Part shown: positions 38,245 through 47,704 of the stretch, in pieces | Layout of the letters: every line of letters begins with the position of its first letter | How positions within the stretch are numbered: the first letter of the stretch is position 1 | Origin: JAFDWI01 sp963764215 | GTDB lineage: Bacteria > Actinomycetota > Acidimicrobiia > Acidimicrobiales > Iamiaceae | Assembly (NCBI GenBank): GCA_963764215.1 | Contig: CAVXRS010000001.1 | Location: forward strand, 75,899 to 139,898 | Length of the DNA stretch: 64,000 nt | Direction of reading: 5' to 3' | The notes under the pieces: model-generated | What the model saw: only the letters and a program-made list of their open reading frames with translations | Databases searched by the model: none | Told to the model about the DNA's origin: nothing | Made by a program: the position numbers and the translations under genes

Positions 38245-38658
38245 TCACCGCGGCCGGTCCTGACGTGGATCCTTTCCCCCGCCGTCGGAGCCATCGGGAT
38301 CCGCACCCTGGCCCCGGTCGACGTCCTCGAGCTGCTGGCGCAGCAGAGCAAGCTCCTCGGCCAGGATCCTGGTCCGCTCGTCCGCACGAGAGAGCTCTGC
38401 GGAGAACTGCACGACGATGAGGAACAGTACGCCGACCGCGATCGCCAGGAACGTCGCGGGTGGATAGTAGATTCCGAGCAGGTTGCTCACACCACGCAGC
38501 GTGTCGGGGAACACGACGAGCACGACGATCACCAGACTCGCCGTCAGCCACAAGACGGTGTACTTGCTCTTGAGCTGTGATCGTCTGACCATTCGCACGA
38601 TGAACGCGAGACCGATCAAGGTGATGATGGACAGCGCGATGTGCGCGCGGGTGCTCAT
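38245..38658 (-). CDS. DUF2304 membrane protein
   Basis: 137 aa from ATG 38658 (MSTRAHIALSIITLIGLAFI). It has three hydrophobic helices (IALSIITLIGLAFIVRMVRR; TVLWLTASLVIVVLVVF; FLAIAVGVLFLIVVQFSAEL) then a charged coiled-coil tail (RTRILAEELALLRQQLEDVD). DUF2304 proteins regularly neighbour GT2 polyprenyl-phosphate sugar transferases, as here, and probably assist or anchor them. The TTG at 38679 is a less likely start. Confidence 0.85.
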   Translation of the reverse strand: MSTRAHIALSIITLIGLAFIVRMVRRSQLKSKYTVLWLTASLVIVVLVVFPDTLRGVSNLLGIYYPPATFLAIAVGVLFLIVVQFSAELSRADERTRILAEELALLRQQLEDVDRGQGADPDGSDGGGKDPRQDRPR

Positions 38659-38700
38659 CTGGCCACCGTCGCTGAGCAACGAATTGGCGAAGAGGAGGCT

Positions 38701-39405
38701 TCACACGACACGCTCCTGCGGCCGACGACGCGCCTTGACGACGAGGAGCAGGATCACCCGCAGATAGTGGTAGATGAGCCTGAACCGAAGCGTGGATGCC
38801 TCCCCGGCTCGACGTTCGTGCATCCTGACCGGAACCTCGACAACCCAGAATCCGCCGTTCAAGGCCAGCAACAGTGCCTCGACCGATTCCATGTATTCGG
38901 CAGGATAGTTCCGGGCGAAGAACTCGAGCATGGGACGGTTGAACGCCCGGAATCCGGAACTGGTATCGGTGAAGGATCGGCCGGACAACAGTCGGACGAC
39001 GACGCGCAGGATGCCCATTGCCCCGCCACGTGTGCGGCTCACCTCGTAGCTTTCGGAGCCCGTCGTGAAGCGGCTCCCGACCACCATGTCCGCCCCCCGA
39101 TCGAGCGGCTCGAGCAGCTTGTCCAGCGCGTCGACGTCGTGTTGACCGTCCCCGTCGAACTGCACGGCGCGTTCGTAACCGTGCTCCACGGCGTAGCGGA
39201 AACCGCAGCGGAGCGCGCCGCCGATACCCAGGTTGAACGGCAGGGACACCACGGTCGCCCCTTCCTGGCGGGCGATGTCGGCGGTCCGGTCCTGGGAGCC
39301 GTCGTCGACCACGACGACGTCGAATGTCGCCGCCGCGCGCAGGTTCCGAAGAACCTGGGGTAGCGCAAGTTCCTCGTTGTATGCCGGAATGATGGCGAGG
39401 GTGTT
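38701..39405 (-). CDS. GT2-family glycosyltransferase (start codon not evident)
   Basis: The coding frame clearly includes NTLAIIPAYNEELALPQVL upstream of VVVVDDGSQDRTADIARQEG. FNLGIGGALRCGFRYA, QFDGDGQHDVD (DxD-type metal site) and GSRFTTGSE follow, then two C-terminal amphipathic helices. This is a dolichyl-phosphate-mannose-synthase-like GT2. No ATG, GTG or TTG precedes NTLAII in this frame before the opposing gene region, so a GTG at 39312 (which would lose the first strand), a rare start or an indel must be involved. The coordinate given is the first certain codon. It heads the minus-strand envelope operon. Confidence 0.78.
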   Translation of the reverse strand, partial: NTLAIIPAYNEELALPQVLRNLRAAATFDVVVVDDGSQDRTADIARQEGATVVSLPFNLGIGGALRCGFRYAVEHGYERAVQFDGDGQHDVDALDKLLEPLDRGADMVVGSRFTTGSESYEVSRTRGGAMGILRVVVRLLSGRSFTDTSSGFRAFNRPMLEFFARNYPAEYMESVEALLLALNGGFWVVEVPVRMHERRAGEASTLRFRLIYHYLRVILLLVVKARRRPQERVV

Positions 39406-39540
39406 GATCGGACTCTCCGGCTGTGGGGTCAGCTGTCCTCGCGAACGAGCGGGAGCGCAGGGCGAGTAGGTCGTCGGCTACTGTAGCCAGTCGCCGCCGC
39501 AGCGCCGGGAGCACCGTGGTTGCACGCGTCGATTCCGCCA

Positions 39541-41262
39541 ATGTCGAACCCACCGTCTCCCTCAGCAACCGTCGGACGTTCGACCCCTCGCTGGGATCGG
39601 CGTGATGCAATCGCCCTCGCGCTGATCGCCGTCATCATCGCCATTCCGGTCCGCGGACTGCTGCGCGACCACGGTGCGGCGATGGAAGAAGGGTTCATGC
39701 TCGTCTTCCCCGAACAGGTGCTTCACGGGCAGATCCCCAACCGTGATTTCCTGCACCTGTACGGGCCGGGCAGTCTCTGGGTGCTCGCGGCGGTCTACAA
39801 GGTGTTCGGCGTCTCGCTGGCGACCGAACGGTGGTTCGGACTGCTCCAGCACGTGGGGATCATCCTCGGCATGTACTGGGTCTGCCGTCGCTGGGGACGG
39901 GCCATCGCCTTCATCGCGGCACTGAGCGCGATTCTGATCAACCTCAACGCGACCGGGTTCTCCGCACTCGCCTGGAACGGCGCGGTGGCCTTCGGCATCT
40001 GGGCGGTCTGGGCGCTGTTGCACGCCCGCGAGTCGGGTTCGGACAAGTGGATGTTCATTGCCGGCATCCTCGTGTCGTGTGCCCTGTTGTATCGCCCGGA
40101 TCTGATCCTCGCCGTCGGATTCGCCAGTGCCGCGGCGCTGTGGATGTACCGCTGGCGACGGCTGTGGCCGTTCCTCGCCGGTATCGGTCTCGCCGTCGTC
40201 GGCTATGTCGTCCAGGCCGCGCTCGCTGGTCCCGGCCACGCCATCCAGGGCATGTTCACCGATCCGGTCTTCACCCTCCGCAAAGGGCGCAACCTGCCGA
40301 TGCCCCCCGTATGGGGGCACCTCGTCGGGTACTTCCAGCGCGCGGCCGTGCTGCGCACCGTGGGGTGGCCGTTCCCCGAATTCGCGATCTCCCAGCAGAT
40401 CTACCTGTGGTTCTTCATCACCGTGCTGGCCCCGCTCGTCACCATCGGCGTGGCCCTGTGGGCCCGATCACGCGACCCGGATCCCCGGCGTGCCCACGCG
40501 CTGCTGGTGCTGGGCCTGTTCGGCCTCGGTCTGATCACCCAGGCGCTGCAACGGGCCGACGAGACCCACCTGTCCTGGGTGAGCGTGATCACGATCGCCA
40601 GCCTCCCCGCGGCGATCGCCGAGTTCCTGGTCGTCCGCCCCGCCCGCCGGCCACTGTGGTCCAAGATCCGCATCCCGCTGACCGCGTCGGTTGCGGCGCT
40701 GTTCTTCTTCGCCGTGATCGCTCCGCAGACGACAGTCCGGTCCTATGCCGACGGCACCCTGCAGACGTTCGGGCACGACGTCTTCGGGTTCCCCGTGTCG
40801 CGCAACGGCAGGAACTTCTACCTGCCCCGCGAGGCGCTCGCCGCGCCGGCGCAGCAGATGATCGACAAGTTCGACTCGCTGCATCCTCGACCCGGTCAGC
40901 GGCTCTTCGTCGGGCCGGCCGACCTGCGCTACACCCCGTACACCGACGCGTACTTCTACTACCTGTTTCCCGAGCTGGATCCCGCGACCTACTACATCGA
41001 GATGGACCCGTTCGACTCGGGGCCGCACACGGGCCTCGCGGCCGACGTCAACTCGGCGGACTGGATCATCCTCACCAATGTCTGGAGCGGCTGGGTCGAA
41101 CCCAACCAGTCGATCGATCCGGGCTCGAACAAACCGAACGAGATCATCCAGCGCGACTTCTGCAAGGTGGGCTCGTGGGGGCAACTTCCGGACAACACGG
41201 GGAAGATGATCCCCACGTACCAGCTCTACCGACGCTGCAAACCCCACCATCCGCTGTCGTGA
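39541..41262 (+). CDS. GT-C-like polytopic membrane protein
   Basis: 573 aa from ATG 39541. About 11 TM helices with an acidic motif in the first loop (AMEEGFMLVFPEQVLHGQIP, then NRDFLHLYGPGSLWVLAAVY) resemble GT39/ArnT-type GT-C transferases. The C-terminal 150 residues form an extracytoplasmic domain (LRYTPYTDAYFYYLFPELDP). Donor would be a polyprenyl-phosphate sugar. It is divergent from the GT2/DUF2304 operon and likely part of the same envelope pathway. A TTG at 39520 is an alternative start. Confidence 0.75.
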   Translation: MSNPPSPSATVGRSTPRWDRRDAIALALIAVIIAIPVRGLLRDHGAAMEEGFMLVFPEQVLHGQIPNRDFLHLYGPGSLWVLAAVYKVFGVSLATERWFGLLQHVGIILGMYWVCRRWGRAIAFIAALSAILINLNATGFSALAWNGAVAFGIWAVWALLHARESGSDKWMFIAGILVSCALLYRPDLILAVGFASAAALWMYRWRRLWPFLAGIGLAVVGYVVQAALAGPGHAIQGMFTDPVFTLRKGRNLPMPPVWGHLVGYFQRAAVLRTVGWPFPEFAISQQIYLWFFITVLAPLVTIGVALWARSRDPDPRRAHALLVLGLFGLGLITQALQRADETHLSWVSVITIASLPAAIAEFLVVRPARRPLWSKIRIPLTASVAALFFFAVIAPQTTVRSYADGTLQTFGHDVFGFPVSRNGRNFYLPREALAAPAQQMIDKFDSLHPRPGQRLFVGPADLRYTPYTDAYFYYLFPELDPATYYIEMDPFDSGPHTGLAADVNSADWIILTNVWSGWVEPNQSIDPGSNKPNEIIQRDFCKVGSWGQLPDNTGKMIPTYQLYRRCKPHHPLS

Positions 41263-41308
41263 CCTCCGGCGGCCGCCGGGCGATCCGAGTCGATCGGTCG
41301 AACGAGGC

Positions 41309-42058
41309 TCAACGGCGCCGGAGCACGAGGACGAGATTCCAGGTCACGACCTCGCGGACGCCGGGCACGGCGACCACCCACTGCGCCCACCACGGGTGAT
41401 AGCGGGGGAACGCCTCGACCAGCTCGGCGTCTGACTGGTGCTCGGCCCAGTGCAGGGCGTCAGCGACCGACACCGCGAACAACGATTCGCCGAACCGGTT
41501 CTTTGCTGGCACACCGGTCCGCTCCTCGTAGCGGCGCGCCGCCCGCTCCCCTCCCAAATAGTGCCACGGAGCGGTTTCGTGGCCGCCCCAGGGAGACAAC
41601 CAGTTCGTGTACGACAGATACACGATTCCCCCGGACCGGGTGACCCGGACCATCTCATCGGCCATCGTCCAGGGGTCGGGGACGTGTTCGAGCACGTTCG
41701 AGGAGAACACCACGTCGAAGGACCGGTCGGCGAAGGGCATCGCCAGCGCGCTGGCGATCGCGATTCCGGTCGGGGGCTCCCCCCGCCAGGTCAACTCCCC
41801 CAGGTCGTATTCGATGCCGTAGCAGTGGGCGCCCGCAGCGCGCATCGCCCGGGTCATGTAGCCGGCGCCGGTTCCCACGTCGAGCGCCATCGCACCGTTG
41901 ACCTGGTGGTGCCGGTCGATCTGGTCGACCATGTCCTCGGCGAGCATCGAGTAGAACCCGTCCGGATCGGACTGTTCGGTCCGGAACCCGCCGAGCAGGC
42001 GCGTCGAGCGGCTCAGAGTGGCGCGCCGATCCCGACTCATCGATTTCGACTCGACCAT
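41309..42058 (-). CDS. Class I SAM-dependent methyltransferase
   Basis: 249 aa. MALDVGTGAGYMTRAMRAAG is motif I, SFDVVFSSNVLEHVPDPW motif II/III, and VRVTRSGGIVYLSYTNW the following strand. The C-terminus covers the substrate pocket. It probably methylates a sugar or lipid given its position next to the glycosyltransferase locus, though this is inference. Starts ATG 42058; ATG 42040 (MSRDRRAT) is equally plausible. It converges on the GT-C-like gene. Confidence 0.82.
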   Translation of the reverse strand: MVESKSMSRDRRATLSRSTRLLGGFRTEQSDPDGFYSMLAEDMVDQIDRHHQVNGAMALDVGTGAGYMTRAMRAAGAHCYGIEYDLGELTWRGEPPTGIAIASALAMPFADRSFDVVFSSNVLEHVPDPWTMADEMVRVTRSGGIVYLSYTNWLSPWGGHETAPWHYLGGERAARRYEERTGVPAKNRFGESLFAVSVADALHWAEHQSDAELVEAFPRYHPWWAQWVVAVPGVREVVTWNLVLVLRRR

Positions 42059-42128
42059 CGTGGCGACCCTAGCCGTGGACGGCTCCGAGCAGGGACGCCA
42101 CGCCGCGAGCGATCGCCGCAGGTACCGG

Positions 42129-42962
42129 TCAGGCCGCGGCGACCGTGTCGTTGTCCACGCCGATGATGATCTTCCCGTCGAAGTGCGCTGCGGCCTGGGC
42201 GCGCCATTCGTCTTCGGTGCCCGGCACGACGGCCGGCACCATGTGGGTCATCACCAACGTGCCCACCCCGGCACGGGTGGCGGTCTTCGCCGCGTCGGCG
42301 ACCGTCGAGTGGTAGTCGAGGATGTCGGTGAAGCGTTGGAAGGGCACGCCACGCACCAGGTCGTCGCGCACCACGGTCTGGACGTAGACGTCAGCCCCAC
42401 GGCACAGCTCGTCGAGCTCGTCGCAGGGTACGCCGTCGCCCGCGATCACGATCGCCTCCCCCTCCGACGCGAAGCGGTAGCCCACGGTCGGTTCGACGGG
42501 CCGGTGGTCGGTGCGCCCGACCGTGACCGACAGGTCGCCCACATCGAAAGTGTCCTGGGGTTCGACTTCGTGGACCACGAGCTCGGGTGGCGCCTCCAGA
42601 TCGGCGTGGTGCGCGAGGCGATAGGACACATCCGGTGCCAACATGGCGACCAGACCGTCCACCACGGCCCTGGTGCCGGGTGGACCCCAGATGTGCAACT
42701 CCCGGGCGAGCGGAGAGGTGACCCAGGCGGTGGTGACCACGTCGTTGAGCGCACAGATGTGGTCGGAATGCAGGTGGGTGAGGACGACCGCGTCGAGCAT
42801 CGGTGGGGCCACACCGGCGCCGGCCAACCGCATGACCACGCCGCGGCCGGCATCGACGAGCACCCGGGTGGTGGCGCTGTGCACCAGCGTCGCCGGGCCC
42901 GCTCGTTGCGGATCGGGCAAGGGACTCCCGGTGCCCAGCAGGGTGCAGCGCAGTTCTGCCAT
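42129..42962 (-). CDS. MBL-fold metal-dependent hydrolase (RNase Z-like)
   Basis: 277 aa from ATG 42962. CTLLGTGSPLPDPQRAGPAT, then VVLTHLHSDHICALNDVV carries the HxHxDH zinc motif. IVIAGDGVPCDELDELCRGA holds the bridging Asp, YHSTVADAAKTATRAGV the next His, and LVMTHMVPAV the last. The GTGSP start and layout match RNase Z/arylsulfatase-like MBL proteins; the substrate is unknown. Confidence 0.85.
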   Translation of the reverse strand: MAELRCTLLGTGSPLPDPQRAGPATLVHSATTRVLVDAGRGVVMRLAGAGVAPPMLDAVVLTHLHSDHICALNDVVTTAWVTSPLARELHIWGPPGTRAVVDGLVAMLAPDVSYRLAHHADLEAPPELVVHEVEPQDTFDVGDLSVTVGRTDHRPVEPTVGYRFASEGEAIVIAGDGVPCDELDELCRGADVYVQTVVRDDLVRGVPFQRFTDILDYHSTVADAAKTATRAGVGTLVMTHMVPAVVPGTEDEWRAQAAAHFDGKIIIGVDNDTVAAA

Positions 42963-43063
42963 GACCCCGGAACTTAGGTAGTGACACACCGAGTGTCAAT
43001 AGTTCTCCGGAGTGCGCCGACGCCGCGGGTGGGCGTTTCGCCGGCCGTGACCGGTCGGGCCGC

Positions 43064-44872
43064 TCAGGCGAATTCGAGCCCTTCGAAGTCGCCTGAGTCG
43101 CGCCAGGCGGCGATGTAGTCGAAGAACCCCACCGGGCCTTCCGGGTAGCCACCGGCCATGATGCCGTCACGCACCTCGACGTCCTGGCCTTCGTTGTTGT
43201 AGTAGCCCGGGGTGCAGTCGGGGCCACCGAGGATCCCGTTCGTTTGGGTCACGAGCATGTCGACCCAGGCGGCTTCCGCGGCGTCGGTGACCTCGACGGT
43301 GCCGGCGCCGATCTGCTCGGCGTGTTCGATGATGCCCGAGACGGTCACCGCCGCGTCGGTGAGGTTGTGGGTGATGTTCGAGATCAGGTTGGCGCCCTGG
43401 CTCATCCCGATGATGAACAGGTTCGGGAACCCGGCCACGTGGTTGCCGTGCAGTGTGCGCATGCCCGCTTCCCAGTGCTCGGACAGTTTGCGCCCGTCGC
43501 GTCCCGTCACGTCGAAACCCCAGCGACGTTGGGTGCGCGTTCCCACCTCGAAGCCGGTCGCGAACACGATCAGGTCGAGGTCGTAGTGCTCGTCGCCGAC
43601 CCACACGCCGGTCGCGTCGATGGCCCGCACGCCCTTGCCGTCGGTGTCGACGAGATGCACGTTGGGTCGGTTGTAGGTCTGCAGGTACTCGTCGTGGAAG
43701 CACGGTCGCTTGCACAGCTGCCGGTACCAGGGCTTGAGCGCCTCGGCGGTGGCCGGATCTTGAACGATCGCGTCGACCCGGGCACGGATCTCGGTCATCT
43801 TCTCGTCGTCGGAGTCCTCGTAGGCCTGACGGAACAGATCGGCGAGATCGACCTCGCCGCCGCCCTGCTCCCCCACCATCTCGACGACCCGGTCGCGGAT
43901 GCGCTTGGAGATGTCGGTCCAACCGTCCTGGACCAGGTCCTCGTCGGTGAACCCTCCCGTCTGCAGGATCGTGAAGTTGCGCCGCCACTGCTCCTGCCAG
44001 CCGGGCTCGAGGGTCGCGAAGAAGTCGGGATCAATGGCTCTGTTGTTGCGTTCGTCGATCGCGGAAGGTGTGCGCTGAAACACGAACAGCTCTTCCGAAT
44101 CCCGTCCGAGCGCGGGGATGCACTGCACCGCGGAGGCCCCGGTGCCGATGATGCCGACGCGTTTGTCGGCGAGCTCGGTCATGGGCGCGCCTTCCGGGTC
44201 ACCCCCGGTGATCGAGTAGTTCCACCTGCTCGCCAGGAACGACTCACCCGCGAAGGTCTCGATGCCGGGAATGCCCGGCAGCTTCGGTCGATCCAAGGGA
44301 CCCATGCCGAGCGTGACGTAGCGCGCCCGGAGCTCGTCGCCACGGTCGGTGCGCACGATCCACCGCTGGGCGTCCGCGTCCCAGGAGAGGTCGGTGATGG
44401 CGGTGGAGAACAACGCACCGTCGTAGAGCCCGAACTGCTTCGCGATCCGTTGCGCGTGGGCCTGGTTCTCGGTGCCGAAGGTGTACTTCTTGGACGGCAT
44501 GTAGCCAGTCTCTTCGAGGAGCGGCAGGTAGATCATCGCCGCGGTGTCGCACATCGCGCCCGGGTAGCGGTTCCAGTACCAGACCCCACCGACGTCGCCG
44601 GCCTTGTCGACGAGCACGATCCGCTCCAGGCCGATGCGTCGCAGTGCCGCGGCGGTTGCGAGGCCGCCGAAACCCGCGCCGACACAGACCGCATCGACCT
44701 CTTCGTGGCGGGGTTCGCGCTCGACCGCCTGGGTGTAGGGATCGTCGGCGAGCGCGGCGAAGCGCCCTGTGATCTCCAGGTACTGGTCGTTGCCGTCAGG
44801 GCGAAGTCGTTTGTCCCGCTCGGCGCGGTAGCGCTCCCGCAGCGCTTCGTGGTCGATGGTGTCGGTGGCCAT
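43064..44872 (-). CDS. Flavin-containing Baeyer-Villiger monooxygenase
   Basis: 602 aa, intact. FAD motif VCVGAGFGGLATAAALRRIG, then GDVGGVWYWNRYPGAMCD (BVMO-typical), NADPH motif VGIIGTGASAVQCIPALG, and VFATGFEVGTRTQRRWGFDV. The region FAGESFLASRWNYSITGGD replaces the strict FxGxxxHxxxWP fingerprint, as in cyclohexanone/phenylacetone-type relatives with altered loops. It oxidises ketones to esters or lactones with NADPH and O2. It has no frame break, unlike the BVMO at 12.1 kb. Confidence 0.88.
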   Translation of the reverse strand: MATDTIDHEALRERYRAERDKRLRPDGNDQYLEITGRFAALADDPYTQAVEREPRHEEVDAVCVGAGFGGLATAAALRRIGLERIVLVDKAGDVGGVWYWNRYPGAMCDTAAMIYLPLLEETGYMPSKKYTFGTENQAHAQRIAKQFGLYDGALFSTAITDLSWDADAQRWIVRTDRGDELRARYVTLGMGPLDRPKLPGIPGIETFAGESFLASRWNYSITGGDPEGAPMTELADKRVGIIGTGASAVQCIPALGRDSEELFVFQRTPSAIDERNNRAIDPDFFATLEPGWQEQWRRNFTILQTGGFTDEDLVQDGWTDISKRIRDRVVEMVGEQGGGEVDLADLFRQAYEDSDDEKMTEIRARVDAIVQDPATAEALKPWYRQLCKRPCFHDEYLQTYNRPNVHLVDTDGKGVRAIDATGVWVGDEHYDLDLIVFATGFEVGTRTQRRWGFDVTGRDGRKLSEHWEAGMRTLHGNHVAGFPNLFIIGMSQGANLISNITHNLTDAAVTVSGIIEHAEQIGAGTVEVTDAAEAAWVDMLVTQTNGILGGPDCTPGYYNNEGQDVEVRDGIMAGGYPEGPVGFFDYIAAWRDSGDFEGLEFA

Positions 44873-45081
44873 GTGCGTACCTTCTCGTCCCCGTCTTGCG
44901 CGGTCCCTGGGTCGATCCCCGGGTCGGTCCGGTGCCGTGACGCCACCGGTCCCTTGCAAGGATGCTCACCCAATCCTGACCCGCCGGTCAAGTGGCGTCC
45001 GCCACAGGCGCGGCATCGTGGGGGCCGGTAGGATCCGCAACGGTCGGATTCCAGCGGCGACGACACAGAGGACGGAACGAC

Positions 45082-46257
45082 GTGGCAAGACTCGAGGTGG
45101 TGGCGATACCGGGCTATTTCGCCACGATGGGGCTCGAGTACGCGCACCACCGCGCCCGGCGGGACCGTGGGATCGAGATGGCCGGCGATTACGAGTGGCA
45201 CGACACGCTCACCAGCCTCACGATGGGCGTGGGCAGCCTGCTCATGCCCCTGGTGACCCCGAAGCTGCTCGCACCGATCACCCCGGGCAAGGGGCGTTAT
45301 GCCAAACATCTCATCGGTGGCGTGATCGGCGCGGCGGTCGCGACGACCGTGGCCGACATCGTCGTGCGACGCACGAGCGACGACACCGGGGACGACGTCG
45401 AGACGCGCCGGGGACGCGGCCGGGGACGCGGCGACAGCGGAACCGGAGGTCGCACCCGCCCCGGTCGACCGGGCCCGGCGCCGCCGTTGGCACCGGATCG
45501 CGAAGCGGGTCGCCACCTACGGTGGTGCGGCGTCGATCGCCGGGGGCACGCTGGCCGCCACCACCGGGTGGGGGCATCTGATCCGTCCGGCCAACCTGTG
45601 GAAGCGGCGGATCCTGCCCGATCTGGGTACCGGCGTGCTGGCGTGGGGCGTCGCGATCCTGGGCTGGGATGCGCTCTACTACCTCAACCACCGCGCCTGG
45701 CATTCGACGCGGTTCATGTGGGCGAACCACGTGATGCACCATTCATCGGAGCACTACAACCTGTCCACGGCGCTGCGCCAGGCGGTGACCGATCCGTTGC
45801 TCATCCTCATCCCCTACACGGGGTTGTCGCTGCTGGGCGTGCGCCCCGAGCTGGTGGCGTCGTCACGGTCGATCAACCTCGTCTACCAGTACTGGGTCCA
45901 CACCGATGCGATCGGTCGGCTCGGGCCGATGGAGGAGTTCGCGAGCACCCCGTCGCACCACCGGGTGCATCACGGCTCGAACCGGCGCTACATCGACAAG
46001 AACCACGGCGGGATCCTGATCGTCTGGGACCGGCTGCTGGGCACCTTCGTGCGCGAGGACCCCGACGAACCGGTCGTCTACGGGCTCACCGAGAACATCC
46101 ACACGTTCAACCCGATCCGGGTGGCGTGGCGCGAGTACGCCGACATCCTGCGCGACGTCGCCCGCTCGGACAACTGGCGTGACCGGCTGTCGTTCGCGTT
46201 CCGCGGGCCCGGTTGGGCCTACGAGCGACACCGCGCCGACGCGGCGGCCGCCCGTAC

Positions 46258-46261
<4 letters not shown>
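45082..46261 (+). pseudogene. Sterol desaturase/fatty acid hydroxylase family protein, one frameshift
   Basis: Start GTG 45082 (VARLEVVAIPGYFATMGLEY). The first frame holds two membrane segments up to about 45400; a repetitive GC stretch (GGGGACGCGGCCGGGGACGC) lies where the frame changes. The rest reads LGWDALYYLNHRAWHSTRFM, WANHVMHHSSEHYNLS and TPSHHRVHHGSNRRYIDKNH, giving the three His boxes (HRAWH, HVMHH, HHRVHH) of the di-iron hydroxylase family. It hydroxylates or desaturates a lipid in the membrane. The TGA stop overlaps the GTG of the TMEM175-like gene (GTGA). Confidence 0.83.
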
Positions 46262-46860
<599 letters not shown>

Positions 46861-46918
46861 GCGCGGACCGGCGAGCCCGCGACCGCGAGCACGGCGGGTG
46901 TCGTGCGACGGGTGTGGG

Positions 46919-47575
46919 TCAGCCTGCCCGGACCAGGTGCAGGTTGGCGATGAAGATCAGCACCCCGGCGGAGATGCCGATGGTGTGCCACACCTCGTGG
47001 TAGCCGAACCAGTTGCTCTGCCAACGTGGGCGTTTGGTGGCGAACAACGCGGCCCCGACGGTGTAGAGGATCCCTCCGGCCGCGATGAGTGCCAGGGTGC
47101 CCGGCCTCGGCCACAGGGCGGGCAGGGCCATCAGTCCGGCCCAGCCGAGCACGATGTAGAGCGCCCCGCCGAATCGGTCGAATCGGCCGAAGAAGGCCAT
47201 CTTGGCGACGATTCCCACCGTTGCGCCCAGCCACATGATCGTCAGCGCCGCGACCTTGGCCGAGCCGTGCAGTGTGACCAGGACGATCGGGGTGAACGTT
47301 CCTGCGATCAGCAGGTAGATCATGGCGTGGTCGGCTCGTTGCATGATGCTTCGCAGGCGCGGTGAGCGGGCGAGAACGTGGTAGGTGGCGCTGACCGCGT
47401 AGAGCCCGACCGATGTGGTTCCGTAGATCCACGCCCCGATGCAGGCCTGGGTGCTGCGCGCGCTCGCGACGAGGACGACCAAGCCGACCACGGCGGCGAA
47501 CGCGGCGACCAGGTGGAGCCGGCCGCGGAGTCGGGGCCGCGCGGCGAGTTCGGCGTGGAACGCGTCCAGCTGCAT
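46919..47575 (-). CDS. Hemolysin III / PAQR-family membrane protein
   Basis: 218 aa from ATG 47575. Seven hydrophobic segments; the conserved sites are VSATYHVLARSPRLRSIMQR (His), ADHAMIYLLIAGTFTPIVL (Asp-His) and WFGYHEVWHTIGISAG (HxxxH), the PAQR metal-binding set. Bacterial members are called hemolysin III, but the role is thought to be hydrolase-like or in membrane homeostasis. Confidence 0.88.
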   Translation of the reverse strand: MQLDAFHAELAARPRLRGRLHLVAAFAAVVGLVVLVASARSTQACIGAWIYGTTSVGLYAVSATYHVLARSPRLRSIMQRADHAMIYLLIAGTFTPIVLVTLHGSAKVAALTIMWLGATVGIVAKMAFFGRFDRFGGALYIVLGWAGLMALPALWPRPGTLALIAAGGILYTVGAALFATKRPRWQSNWFGYHEVWHTIGISAGVLIFIANLHLVRAG

Positions 47576-47704
47576 TTTGGGCCCCCTTCCGGACGCGACG
47601 GTGGCACGTGGGCGGATGTGCACACACGAACCTATCGCCGCTTCGACCGGTCAGCCGCGCCAGGGTCTCGGGGATGCGCGGAAGCGCGGGAAGCGCTGTG
47701 GGTC

